Source of the DNA: Methylophilus sp. 42
GTDB taxonomy: Bacteria; Pseudomonadota; Gammaproteobacteria; Burkholderiales; Methylophilaceae
Direction: 5' to 3'
NCBI RefSeq assembly: GCF_000384155.1
Contig: NZ_KB913031.1
Span: forward strand, 1,240,001-1,304,000
Length of the DNA: 64,000 nt
In this document: piece after piece, positions 56,115 to 64,000 of the stretch
How positions within the stretch are numbered: position 1 is the first letter of the stretch
How the letters are laid out: each line of letters starts with the position of its first letter
The notes under the pieces: generated by a model
The model's database searches: none
The model's input: the letters and a program-made list of their open reading frames with translations, nothing else
What the model was told of the DNA's origin: nothing
Made by a program: the position numbers and the translations under genes

Positions 56115-57345
56115 TCGCACCATTTATATAGGCCTGGCTGCCAGGTTCGATACCGATGTCAGGCCCGCGGCGATTTTGAAACTTGCGCGCAGAGGCGTGA
56201 TTGAGTCCAGCCAATTGGCTTATGGCACCGGATTTTTGGCGGCGCCTGATGCCTTTGCACTAAATCCGCTACATCTACCGCTTAAAAATGAAGTCGTCAG
56301 CGTGGCCGAGCGTCGCGTGCGTGACGGCGGCGCGTTACCTTTGACTTTGTGTGACGCGTTGCCGGATGCCTGGGGGCGCAAAGTGCTGGAGTCCCAGCAG
56401 GGCCGTACCCTGGATGATATTGATGTATTGCTACTCACCAACGCCAATCGCGTTGGCGCAATGACTTTCGCCGAGACCTTGCCGATTCAACTGCAAGCAG
56501 CCGACAGTGAACTGTTTTCACTTGATGAAATGGCTGAGGCGGTCAAGCGACTAGAGGTCGCCATGGAGATACCGTTGCACCTGCGTCGACTGCTCAATAA
56601 AGGTGGCAGCCTAGGTGGGGCCAGGCCCAAAGCGGATTTCATCCACGATAATAAAAGGTGGATTGCGAAATTCCCGGCAAGTAGCGATGACCACGATGTA
56701 GAGTTGCTTGAGGCCGCCGTGCTAGCGTTAGCCGGACTGTGTGGCATAGACGTCTCCCCGCACACACTGGCGCCCATACATCGCGGGCATGCCTTGTTAG
56801 TGCAGCGTTTTGACCGGGCTGGCACTGTGGATGACGAAACGCGCATACATTACCTCTCGGCATCTGCGTTACTTAATGTGCCCTACAACTCAAATGGCGG
56901 CAGTTATATTGAATTCGCGCAGGTGATCAGAAAGATTTCAGCCCAACCCGAGCACGATTTAAAGCAGTTATACCGCAGAATGGTATTTAACCTCATCATC
57001 GACAATACCGATGACCATGTCAAAAACCATGGCATGTTGCATGTCAAAGGCAATCAATATCAGCTTTCTCCCGCGTTTGACGTCGTCATGCAACTGACGA
57101 ACGTGCATTACCAGGCGCTGGCTATTTTCCCCGGCAACAATCTTTCCAAGCTCAGCTTGGCCATACGTGCGGCTTCACATTTCGGTATTAACGAAAATAT
57201 TGCCAAAGCAATCATTGACGATATTGAAGAGAAAGCGCGTCAACAGTTATTGCCTATTGTTGAAAGGTTAGGCGGCAGTGATGTGCTGATGAAAAGAGTG
57301 CAGCAGTGTTTGGATCGGCAGATGGCTTTTATTCACGCGGAGTAG
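56104..57345 (+). CDS. hipA: HipA-like serine/threonine kinase toxin
   Basis: A 413-residue HipA-family kinase. The N-terminal Couple_hipA domain is followed by the phosphate loop GGSLGGARPKADF (about 168-179), ATP-contacting K189 in IAKF, catalytic IIDNTDDHVKNHG (Asp near 303, Asn near 308) and the metal-binding SPAFDVV (Asp near 326). All key kinase residues are present, so it is probably active. HipA of E. coli phosphorylates glutamyl-tRNA synthetase; the target here is unknown. The GTG at 56104 follows GAGGAC and is preferred over an upstream start. Confidence 0.92.
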   Translation: MISNRTIYIGLAARFDTDVRPAAILKLARRGVIESSQLAYGTGFLAAPDAFALNPLHLPLKNEVVSVAERRVRDGGALPLTLCDALPDAWGRKVLESQQGRTLDDIDVLLLTNANRVGAMTFAETLPIQLQAADSELFSLDEMAEAVKRLEVAMEIPLHLRRLLNKGGSLGGARPKADFIHDNKRWIAKFPASSDDHDVELLEAAVLALAGLCGIDVSPHTLAPIHRGHALLVQRFDRAGTVDDETRIHYLSASALLNVPYNSNGGSYIEFAQVIRKISAQPEHDLKQLYRRMVFNLIIDNTDDHVKNHGMLHVKGNQYQLSPAFDVVMQLTNVHYQALAIFPGNNLSKLSLAIRAASHFGINENIAKAIIDDIEEKARQQLLPIVERLGGSDVLMKRVQQCLDRQMAFIHAE

Positions 57346-57410
57346 GTTGCGTGAAGCTGGGATAAAGGTGGTCTTTTTAGAAAACCATTATTCAGTACGG
57401 CGAATAAAGC

Positions 57411-57442
57411 AAAAGGCCTTGCATTTCTGCAAGGCCTTTTTT
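57411..57442. terminator. Bidirectional terminator of hipA and tRNA-Asn
   Basis: AAAAGGCCTTGCA and TGCAAGGCCTTTT arms with a TTTC loop, then TTTATT. On the other strand the tRNA 3' end lies five bases away, so the same hairpin can end both transcripts. Confidence 0.9.
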
Positions 57443-57445
57443 ATT

Positions 57446-57521
57446 TGGCTCCTCAACCTGGGCTCGAACCAGGGACCTACGGATTAACAGTCCGGCGCTC
57501 TACCGACTGAGCTATTGAGGA
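57446..57521 (-). tRNA. tRNA-Asn (GTT)
   Basis: A 76-base cloverleaf with a seven-pair acceptor TCCTCAA/TTGAGGA, G discriminator and encoded CCA. The anticodon loop is CTGTTAA (GTT anticodon), the D-arm is GCTCAGTCGGTAGAGC and the T-arm contains GGTTCGAGCC. Confidence 0.97.
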
Positions 57522-57545
57522 ATCGGTACGTCGTTTGAAGGCGCT

Positions 57546-57574
57546 ATATTACTGAGGCCTCGCCCCTTGGTCAA
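57546..57574 (-). promoter_or_regulatory. Promoter of tRNA-Asn
   Basis: On the minus strand TTGACC (57574-57569), a 17-base spacer and TAATAT (57551-57546) are followed by a GC-rich discriminator (AGCGCC), typical of stringently controlled stable-RNA promoters. Confidence 0.8.
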
Positions 57575-57742
57575 CTACTTTTTGCGAAATATTTTATATT
57601 TTTTGTGGCGGGTGAATGACCTAAACAAAATGCGTGATCCGTGGCTATTTTTACGCAAATTTTTGTAATATTCGCGCCACTGATCCTTGACAGCGGCGGG
57701 TTTGTCAGGGTGCTGACTTATAATATGTGTCAGGAGAATACG

Positions 57743-58288
57743 ATGCGAACCATGGTTGGTAAAATTGCGAGTGTGGATGGCGTGGCAGAAGTGATTGATG
57801 CCCGTGGGCAGCACCGCGCGCTGGTCGCGGGTGATTTGTTGCGTGAAGGCGATCAGGTAGTGACGGCTTCAGGTGCAACATTGGCACTGGAGGCAATGAC
57901 GGGTGAGCTGATTCAGTTTAATGGGCAGCAAACCATTACCATGACAACGCAACTTACCGCTCAATACGTTGCAGATGCGAGTGATGACGCGATACACCCG
58001 TGGTTGTTGCAGCATGTGCTGGCTTCAGTGCAGTCTGGCGAGGACGTGTTGGATATCGCTGGTTTATTGGCGGAGTTGCCTGTAGAAAACACATTTTCTG
58101 CATTTGCAGCGACAGTATTGCCTGATGAATTGACCGCCGCTCTTCATATTGATGACCTGATTCAGGATCATGCAGCCAGCCAGTCGTCTGCTTTAGGTGC
58201 TGGTGCGGTGGATTTGATGGCAAGCACCAGTTTGCCGAGTGAGGTGGCTTTGCAACAGAGCTTGCTCAAGGACTTCATCAAGGATTAA
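57743..58288 (+). CDS. Stand-alone LapA-type retention-module-like protein
   Basis: A 181-residue protein. Residues 4-70 (VGKIASVDGVAEVIDARGQ, then RALVAGDLLREGDQVVT and LALEAMTGELIQF) resemble the N-terminal retention module of large RTX adhesins such as LapA. A helical LLQHVLASVQSGEDVLDIAG segment and di-alanine FAATVLPDE near residue 130 recall the LapG protease site region. No repeat region, RTX motifs or type I secretion signal follow. It ends in LLKDFIKD and a terminator. AGGAGAA precedes the ATG at 57743. It could be a decayed adhesin, a chaperone-like partner or an independent small protein. Confidence 0.6.
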   Translation: MRTMVGKIASVDGVAEVIDARGQHRALVAGDLLREGDQVVTASGATLALEAMTGELIQFNGQQTITMTTQLTAQYVADASDDAIHPWLLQHVLASVQSGEDVLDIAGLLAELPVENTFSAFAATVLPDELTAALHIDDLIQDHAASQSSALGAGAVDLMASTSLPSEVALQQSLLKDFIKD

Positions 58289-58304
58289 CCTTGAATGCAG
58301 AAAA

Positions 58305-58334
58305 TAAAAAAAGCGCCCTTAGGCGCTTTTTTCT
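58305..58334. terminator. Bidirectional terminator
   Basis: AAGCGCC/GGCGCTT arms with a CTTA loop, A-run before and T-run after, between the convergent retention-module gene and the aminotransferase gene. Confidence 0.9.
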
Positions 58335-58351
58335 TTTCAGGCGAATGCTAT

Positions 58352-59563
58352 TCAGTTGAGCGCTTTTTCAATACGATTCAGTGCTTCTTGCAGGTTTTCC
58401 ATACTGGTGGCGAACGAGATGCGGAAATAGCCTTCGGCACCAAAAGCAGAGCCTGGTACCACAGCCACATTGTGCTCTTCCAGCAAGTATTCAGCCAACG
58501 CCATATCTGACGCGTCTTTGATTTTGCCAGCCTGGTGCAGGCTTGCGATGGCCTGGCGTGCATCCGGGAAAGCGTAGAACGCGCCACCTGCCATTAAACA
58601 GCTCAGGCCTGGCATGGCGTTGAAACGGTCAACCACATATTTGTGACGCTCGCGGAACGCGGCCACCATCGGCTTGATACAGTCTTGTGAACCACTCAAG
58701 GCTGCTTCGGCAGCATATTGTGAAATCGAGGTTGGGTTGCTGGTGGATTGGCTTTGCAGGATTTCCATGGCTTTGATGATATAAGCCGGGCCTGCGGCGT
58801 AACCAATACGCCAGCCGGTCATGGAGTAGGCTTTGGATACGCCATTCAATACGATGCAGCGGTCTTTAAGGCCTGGCGCTGCATTGAGGATGTTATGGAA
58901 TTTGTCACCCGTCAGGTTGACGTGTTCATACATATCATCGGTGGCGATTAATACATGTGGATGCTTCAGCAACACTTCACCCAATGCTTTTAACTCATCC
59001 AGCGTGTAGACCGCGCCGGTTGGGTTGGAAGGGGAGTTGAACATCACCAGTTTGGTTTTGGCGTTAATGGCTGCTTCCAGTTGTGCTGGCAGCAGCTTAA
59101 AGCCTTGTTCGATACCGCATTCGAGAATCACTGGCTTGGCCTCGGCCACCATGGCGATGTCGGCGTAGCTGACCCAGTAAGGCGCTGGAATAATCACTTC
59201 ATCGTGCGGGTTTAATACGGCCAGGCACAGGTTGAAAATGGTTTGCTTGCCGCCAACACCGACGATGACTTCGTTTAAGGCGTAGTCAAAACCGTTTTCA
59301 TTTTTGAATTTATTCACGATGGCTTTTTTCAGCGCTGGAATGCCGCTGACCGGCGTGTATTTGGTGTAACCGGCATCAATCGCTGCCTTGGCTGCATCTT
59401 TAATATGCTGCGGCGTATCAAAGTCTGGTTCACCGGCGGCCAGGCCAATAATCGGGCGACCTTCGGATTTATATTTGGCAGCTTTGGCAGTAATGGCCAA
59501 AGTTGGAGATTCTTTAATGGATAACACGCGTGCAGACAGCACGTTGGCGGCAGCTTGGCTCAA
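58352..59563 (-). CDS. aspC: Class I aspartate aminotransferase
   Basis: A 403-residue PLP enzyme (AAT subgroup I-gamma) that interconverts aspartate and oxaloacetate with glutamate. SPTLAITAKA and GLAAGEPDFDTP are near the N-terminus, then APYWVSY and NSPSNPTGAVY. The Schiff-base Lys is K244 in NGVSKAYSMTGWRIGYAAGP, and a phosphate-binding Arg is in the same segment. The start is set at TTG 59563 because AAGGAAG lies six bases upstream; the frame continues further without support. Prephenate may be an additional substrate, as in several homologues. Confidence 0.94.
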   Translation of the reverse strand: MSQAAANVLSARVLSIKESPTLAITAKAAKYKSEGRPIIGLAAGEPDFDTPQHIKDAAKAAIDAGYTKYTPVSGIPALKKAIVNKFKNENGFDYALNEVIVGVGGKQTIFNLCLAVLNPHDEVIIPAPYWVSYADIAMVAEAKPVILECGIEQGFKLLPAQLEAAINAKTKLVMFNSPSNPTGAVYTLDELKALGEVLLKHPHVLIATDDMYEHVNLTGDKFHNILNAAPGLKDRCIVLNGVSKAYSMTGWRIGYAAGPAYIIKAMEILQSQSTSNPTSISQYAAEAALSGSQDCIKPMVAAFRERHKYVVDRFNAMPGLSCLMAGGAFYAFPDARQAIASLHQAGKIKDASDMALAEYLLEEHNVAVVPGSAFGAEGYFRISFATSMENLQEALNRIEKALN

Positions 59564-59703
59564 GATTGCTTCCTTGTTGGGTCGACTATGCTCAAACAGG
59601 CCGCCGGGTGCGACCTGCAAAAAATTGAAAAACGCAATATTTTACGCAAAAAACCACGGCTGTGGAAGCTGGCGCAAGCAGTTTTTCTAAAAAAATCAAG
59701 CCG

Positions 59704-60720
59704 TTATTTCTGGCAATGTTGTTCGCAGCCGAGATAAGCCTGGTAGACGGAAACCAATAACGGATCAATTTGCTGCAATTGGGCCTCGATCTGGTGTACG
59801 GTTTGCTGGTCGCCGAGTTGTTGCGCGACTTCTCCACGTCTGAACCAGGCTTCGACAAATTGTTTATCCAGACTGACGGCTTGATCAAATGCGCTGGCGG
59901 CCAATGCGAATTGCTTTAACGAGAGGTTCGCCAGGCCCAGGCTAAACCAGGCATCGGCGCTGGTGGGCTCTTGCTGCGTCCATAAGCTGCTCACTTTTTG
60001 CAGGGCTGCCCAGTCTTGCCGGGACTCAGGCACTGCTGCGCGCATATAAAAAGGCTTTTTGTCTTCGTCTTCTTCCCACAGGGCTTTGCCATGCACCGGG
60101 AATTCGGTGGTGGCGGGCATTTTCTCCAGTGTATCCAGCCATTCGACCGGCAGCGCAAAGTGAATGCTGCCGCCATTGCCTGCGGTTTTGAAGGTGTTAA
60201 TGCCGACCAGCCTGCCTTCCATGTCAAACAGGCCGCTACCGCTGGCGCCCATTAAAAACTTGGCACTGCTGCGTATCATATTGCCAGGTTGCGTGGGGTA
60301 GAGGCCCTGAATTTCACCCACAGAGGTGATGGGTGCCGGCACGCCATTGGAGTGGCCGATGGCGGTGATTTCCTGGCCGCGTACCAGATCGTGGCTATTG
60401 CCGCGAAGGACGGGTTTAAAGGGCATATTGTGGGTGGTGACCAGGCAGAGGTCGTGCCAGGCATCGGCGCGTACGCTGGTGATCGGGTAACTGTCCTCAC
60501 CGCGTGACACCCAAGGCTGTTTGGTGGCGCGTAATACATGACAATTGGTGACGACGCTGTTATCAGCAACCACTACGCCGGAACCATAGGCCATGCCACC
60601 ATCCAGGTTGTAGCCGCGGATCATGACGACACCAAAATAGGCCTCCATCAATGCTTGCTGGTTATAAGCATTGGCAACGGATGTGCCGAGTAATAGGCAT
60701 GCTAAAAACAAGTGTTTCAC
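59704..60720 (-). CDS. Exported trypsin-like protease with TPR-like tail
   Basis: A 338-residue protein with a signal peptide (about 1-18). The protease fold has a probable triad H61 (TNCHVL), D90 (WHDLCLV) and S160 (MGASGSGLFD), as in DegP/HtrA-like S1 enzymes. There is no PDZ domain. Residues about 250-325 form one or two TPR-like helix pairs (ADAWFSLGLANLSLKQFALA and VEAWFRRGEVAQQLGD), presumably for partner binding. The GTG at 60720 follows GGGGGA. The substrate is unknown. Confidence 0.85.
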   Translation of the reverse strand: MKHLFLACLLLGTSVANAYNQQALMEAYFGVVMIRGYNLDGGMAYGSGVVVADNSVVTNCHVLRATKQPWVSRGEDSYPITSVRADAWHDLCLVTTHNMPFKPVLRGNSHDLVRGQEITAIGHSNGVPAPITSVGEIQGLYPTQPGNMIRSSAKFLMGASGSGLFDMEGRLVGINTFKTAGNGGSIHFALPVEWLDTLEKMPATTEFPVHGKALWEEDEDKKPFYMRAAVPESRQDWAALQKVSSLWTQQEPTSADAWFSLGLANLSLKQFALAASAFDQAVSLDKQFVEAWFRRGEVAQQLGDQQTVHQIEAQLQQIDPLLVSVYQAYLGCEQHCQK

Positions 60721-60878
60721 GGAATCCCCCTGGTGCCTGTTTTGGTGTGTTTGAAGTGACTGATTCTTGCGATAAAAGTTCGGGCGAAAGGCATCTCTGA
60801 AAATTGTAAATCCTGCGCCTGTGGCCGCAAAAACAGTTAAAATATGATTTATACCATTCTTGTCTCCAGATTGTTCTT

Positions 60879-62912
60879 GTGATCGTCACTTTCCCTGGCA
60901 GTAAATACGAATTGCACCAGCCGTTTCCACCTGCTGGCGATCAGCCACAGGCGATTGAAAAGCTGACGCAAGGCATTGATGATGGCCTGAAATTTCAGAC
61001 CTTGCTCGGTGTGACTGGCTCTGGCAAAACCTACACCATGGCCAATGTGATTGCCCGCACTGGCAAACCGGCCATTGTCATGGCTCCGAACAAGACACTG
61101 GCTGCGCAACTCTATAGCGAATTCAGGGAATTTTTTCCGAATAATGCCGTGGAGTATTTCGTCAGCTATTACGACTATTACCAGCCAGAAGCCTACGTGC
61201 CTTCGCGTGACTTATTTATCGAAAAAGATTCCAGCATTAACGAGCATATTGAGCAAATGCGCTTGTCGGCGACCAAAGCCATTCTGGAGCGTGAAGATAC
61301 GATCATTGTGGCGACTGTGTCGGCCATTTACGGTATTGGTGACCCCGGTGAGTACCATGGTATGGTGCTGCATATCCATCAGGGTAAAAAGGTTGCGCAA
61401 AAAGACATCGTGACGCAACTGATCAATATGCAGTATGACCGTAATGACTTTGATTTTAGCCGCGGCTGTTTTCGCGTGCGCGGCGATATTATCGATGTGT
61501 TCCCGGCAGAAAACAGTGAAACAGCGGTACGCATCAGTCTGTTTGATGATGAGATCGATAGTATCCAGTTATTTGACCCGCTCACCGGGCAGGTATTTAA
61601 CAAAATCCATAACTTCCGTATTTTTCCATCCAGCCATTATGTGACCGCGCGTGAAGCCACGGTGCGGGCGATGGATACGATTAAAGAAGAGTTACGCCAG
61701 CGCGTGAGCTTTTTTCTCAGCGAAAACAAATTGGTTGAAGCGCAACGTATTGAACAGCGTACGCGGTTTGACCTCGAAATGCTGAATGAAATTGGCTTTT
61801 GCAAAGGCATTGAAAACTATAGCCGCCATTTAACACGGCGCAATCCGGGCGATCCACCGCCAACATTGATTGATTATCTGCCTGAGCAGGCATTGATGAT
61901 TATTGATGAAAGCCACGTCACCGTACCGCAGGTAGGCGGCATGTATCTGGGCGACCGTTCGCGCAAATCTAACCTGGTGGATTACGGCTGGCGCCTGCCG
62001 TCAGCCATGGATAACCGGCCGCTCAAGTTTGAAGAGTTTGAGCGCATTATGCGCCAGTGCGTATTTGTGTCGGCGACCCCGGCGGATTACGAAAAAAATC
62101 ACCAGCAGCAAGTGGTAGAAATGATTGCGCGCCCGACAGGTCTGGTTGACCCTGAAATTACGGTGAAACCGGCCGATACGCAGGTCGATGATTTACTGGG
62201 TGAGATTAAACTACGCGTGGCCGTGGGCGAGCGCGTGCTGGCGACGACGTTGACCAAGCGCATGTCTGAGGATTTGACCGATTACCTCAGCGAGCATGGC
62301 GTCAAAGTACGCTACTTGCACAGTGATATTGATACGGTAGAACGCGTCGAAATCATCCGTGATTTGCGCCTGGGCGAGTTTGATGTGCTGGTGGGCATTA
62401 ACCTGCTGCGCGAAGGCCTGGATATTCCTGAAGTGTCATTGGTCGCCGTACTGGATGCTGATAAAGAAGGCTTCTTGCGTTCTGAACGCTCATTGATTCA
62501 AACCGCGGGTCGTGCAGCGCGCAACCTCAATGGTACGGTGATTTTTTACGGCAACAAAATTACCCGCAGCATGAAACTGGCGATGGACGAAGCCGATCGC
62601 AGACGCAAAATCCAACTGGCGTTTAACGCCGAACATGGCATCACGCCTAGGGGTGTGACCAAGCGCATTAAAGATATTATTGACGGCGTTTATGATAAAG
62701 ACGAAGCACAACGTGAACGCAAAGCCGCCCAAGAGCAGGCCAGCTATGAAAACATGAGCGAGAAAACCTTGACCAAAGAGCTCAAGCGGGTTGAAAAAGC
62801 CATGCATGATGCGGCCAAGAACCTGCAATTTGAAAAAGCGGCCCAATATCGTGACCAGTTGAAGAAGCTTAAGTTACAGGCGTTTGGTGCCGAAGTAGAA
62901 GATTTGAAATGA
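60879..62912 (+). CDS. uvrB: Excinuclease ABC subunit B
   Basis: The 677-residue damage-verification helicase of nucleotide excision repair. Walker A GVTGSGKT is at 44-51, the beta-hairpin region [16 protein letters not shown] is near 95-110, then DESHVTVPQ, helicase motifs with [14 protein letters not shown] and QTAGRAARN, and a C-terminal UVR motif that contacts UvrC. A GTG start is used, with a weak ribosome site. No canonical LexA box is found upstream. Confidence 0.97.
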   Translation: MIVTFPGSKYELHQPFPPAGDQPQAIEKLTQGIDDGLKFQTLLGVTGSGKTYTMANVIARTGKPAIVMAPNKTLAAQLYSEFREFFPNNAVEYFVSYYDYYQPEAYVPSRDLFIEKDSSINEHIEQMRLSATKAILEREDTIIVATVSAIYGIGDPGEYHGMVLHIHQGKKVAQKDIVTQLINMQYDRNDFDFSRGCFRVRGDIIDVFPAENSETAVRISLFDDEIDSIQLFDPLTGQVFNKIHNFRIFPSSHYVTAREATVRAMDTIKEELRQRVSFFLSENKLVEAQRIEQRTRFDLEMLNEIGFCKGIENYSRHLTRRNPGDPPPTLIDYLPEQALMIIDESHVTVPQVGGMYLGDRSRKSNLVDYGWRLPSAMDNRPLKFEEFERIMRQCVFVSATPADYEKNHQQQVVEMIARPTGLVDPEITVKPADTQVDDLLGEIKLRVAVGERVLATTLTKRMSEDLTDYLSEHGVKVRYLHSDIDTVERVEIIRDLRLGEFDVLVGINLLREGLDIPEVSLVAVLDADKEGFLRSERSLIQTAGRAARNLNGTVIFYGNKITRSMKLAMDEADRRRKIQLAFNAEHGITPRGVTKRIKDIIDGVYDKDEAQRERKAAQEQASYENMSEKTLTKELKRVEKAMHDAAKNLQFEKAAQYRDQLKKLKLQAFGAEVEDLK

Positions 62913-63175
62913 CCACGTTAAATCTGTGTATTGGTTCGATTGCCGCTGTGTGCACTACGATAGCATTTGTGCCGCAGGTGATTAAATCATGGCGTACCAG
63001 GGATTTAAGCGGGATATCACTGCCAATGTATACGATATTTACGACAGGCGTATTGTTATGGATGATCTACGGCATATTGAGACAGGATTGGCCTGTGATC
63101 ATTGCCAATGCGATCACCGCGATACTGGCTGGCGTCGTTCTTTGGTTAAAATTAAAATCTGTATTAAGCCGTTAA
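62909..63175 (+). CDS. SemiSWEET-family small sugar transporter
   Basis: An 88-residue protein with three membrane helices and a PQ motif in [19 protein letters not shown], the SemiSWEET signature. It works as a dimer for facilitated sugar movement across the inner membrane. Its ATG overlaps the uvrB stop (ATGA), so it is translationally coupled to a DNA-repair gene with no obvious functional tie. Confidence 0.9.
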   Translation: MTTLNLCIGSIAAVCTTIAFVPQVIKSWRTRDLSGISLPMYTIFTTGVLLWMIYGILRQDWPVIIANAITAILAGVVLWLKLKSVLSR

Positions 63176-63227
63176 ATTAAGATTGATTGTTGATTATTTT
63201 TATAATTATTTTGTTTAGGATACGACC

Positions 63228-64000
63228 ATGAAAAAAATTACAAAAGCAGTGTTTCCGGTGGCCGGGCTAGGCACCCGCTTCTTGCCGGCGACTAAAGCCA
63301 GCCCAAAAGAAATGCTGCCTGTTGTTGATAAACCGCTGATTCAGTATGCGGCTGAAGAAGCCATCGCTGCTGGTGCGACTGAGCTGATTTTTATCACGGG
63401 CCGTAACAAGCGTTCGATTGCCGACCATTTTGACAAGGCCTATGAACTGGAAGCCGAGCTGGAAGCTGCGGGCAAACAAAAACTACTCGATATCGTGCAC
63501 AGCATTTTGCCAAAAGGCGTGAGCTGCGTGTTTATCCGTCAATCACAAGCACTGGGTCTTGGCCATGCGGTATTGTGTGCTAAGCCGGTAGTGGGTAACG
63601 AGCCATTTGCCGTATTGCTGGCAGATGATTTGCTGGTGGGTGATGTCTCTATCACCAAGCAAATGGTAGATGTCTATGCCGAGCAACAATGCTCAGTACT
63701 GGGCATTGAAACCGTGGCGCCGGAAGAAACCAGCAGCTATGGCGTGGTCGATGCGATTGCTAAAACAGATGATTTGCTCGAAGTAAAAGGCATGGTGGAG
63801 AAACCTAAACCAGAAGAAGCGCCTTCTAACCTGGCAGTGGTTGGCCGTTATGTGTTGAGCCCACGTATTTTTGATTGCCTGGAGCATGTTAAACCTGGCA
63901 AAGGCGGCGAAATTCAACTCACGGACGGTATTTCTGCATTGATGGAATACGAAAAAGTGATGGCTTATCGCTACAAAGGCAAGCGCTATGATTGCGGTAG
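63228..64000 (+). CDS. galU: UTP-glucose-1-phosphate uridylyltransferase, 3' end outside window
   Basis: The first 257 residues are present and the frame is open to the window end. It makes UDP-glucose for polysaccharide and nucleotide-sugar synthesis. [30 protein letters not shown] is the nucleotidyltransferase signature. [20 protein letters not shown] and [22 protein letters not shown] follow in GalU order. TTAGGA lies seven bases before the ATG at 63228. Confidence 0.96.
   Translation, partial: MKKITKAVFPVAGLGTRFLPATKASPKEMLPVVDKPLIQYAAEEAIAAGATELIFITGRNKRSIADHFDKAYELEAELEAAGKQKLLDIVHSILPKGVSCVFIRQSQALGLGHAVLCAKPVVGNEPFAVLLADDLLVGDVSITKQMVDVYAEQQCSVLGIETVAPEETSSYGVVDAIAKTDDLLEVKGMVEKPKPEEAPSNLAVVGRYVLSPRIFDCLEHVKPGKGGEIQLTDGISALMEYEKVMAYRYKGKRYDCG

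Noticed and set aside
60819-60836. Possible LexA box (CTG...CAG) upstream of uvrB
   Set aside because: The spacing between CTG and CAG is 12 bases instead of the required 10, and flanking positions do not fit.
1-64000. CRISPR arrays, insertion-sequence transposases, prophage genes or rRNA
   Set aside because: No regularly spaced repeats of 25-40 bases, no transposase or integrase frame and no rRNA sequence were seen.

Overview
The window looks like the chromosome of a betaproteobacterial methylotroph, most likely a member of the Methylophilaceae. This is inferred from protein flavour, roughly balanced base composition, a 6-phosphogluconolactonase of the kind these organisms use in cyclic formaldehyde oxidation, and a cbb3 plus bd-type respiratory set. 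No rRNA or methanol dehydrogenase gene is present to settle it. Most of the window is ordinary, densely packed core genome; accessory material is confined to a few short stretches.

Layout: 0-3 kb holds the 3' part of pgl, a DUF1003 membrane protein, apbC/mrp and a secreted fasciclin protein. 3.3-8.7 kb is a FecI/FecR/TonB-receptor cell-surface signalling unit with an unusually large receptor. 9-11 kb is metG. 11.3-22.8 kb is a complete cbb3 oxidase cluster (ccoI, S, N, O, Q, P, G, H) followed by a radical SAM gene, fnr, hemN and a DsbD/TauE-like membrane protein. FNR boxes lie in front of ccoN and between fnr and hemN, so the block reads as one low-oxygen regulon with its own regulator. 22.9-24.2 kb carries a periplasmic ATP-dependent DNA ligase (LigE type) and a small secreted protein. 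These are followed by a gene-free, hairpin-rich repeat element of about 650 bp. 24.9-34.1 kb has hrpA, a TonB-like protein, a KdpD/KdpE-like two-component pair and kup. 34.2-38.6 kb has a soluble chemotaxis receptor with four PAS repeats, a YqhA protein and a CobW-type metallochaperone GTPase.

The clearest accessory island is 38.7-41.05 kb: an AT-richer P-loop ATPase gene and a higBA toxin-antitoxin pair with its operator. Next come a MarR regulator with two perfect operators facing an MFS transporter gene, a GAF-PAS-GGDEF-EAL protein, a cation/proton antiporter, a membrane diguanylate cyclase, a small lipoprotein and a Kbp-like K+-binding protein. 49.3-55.5 kb holds pqiABC and a cyanide-insensitive-type bd oxidase (cioAB plus a 44-residue subunit). 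A hipBA pair sits between the bd operon and tRNA-Asn. The last part has a stand-alone LapA-type retention-module-like protein, aspartate aminotransferase, a trypsin-like protease with a TPR-like tail, uvrB, a SemiSWEET transporter and the 5' part of galU.

Themes: two terminal oxidases for low oxygen or inhibited respiration; K+ homeostasis (kdpDE-like pair with kup, CPA2 antiporter, Kbp); c-di-GMP turnover; and two toxin-antitoxin modules. The least explained items are the ATPase island, the orphan retention module, the structured repeat and the EF-hand-like loops in the TonB receptor.
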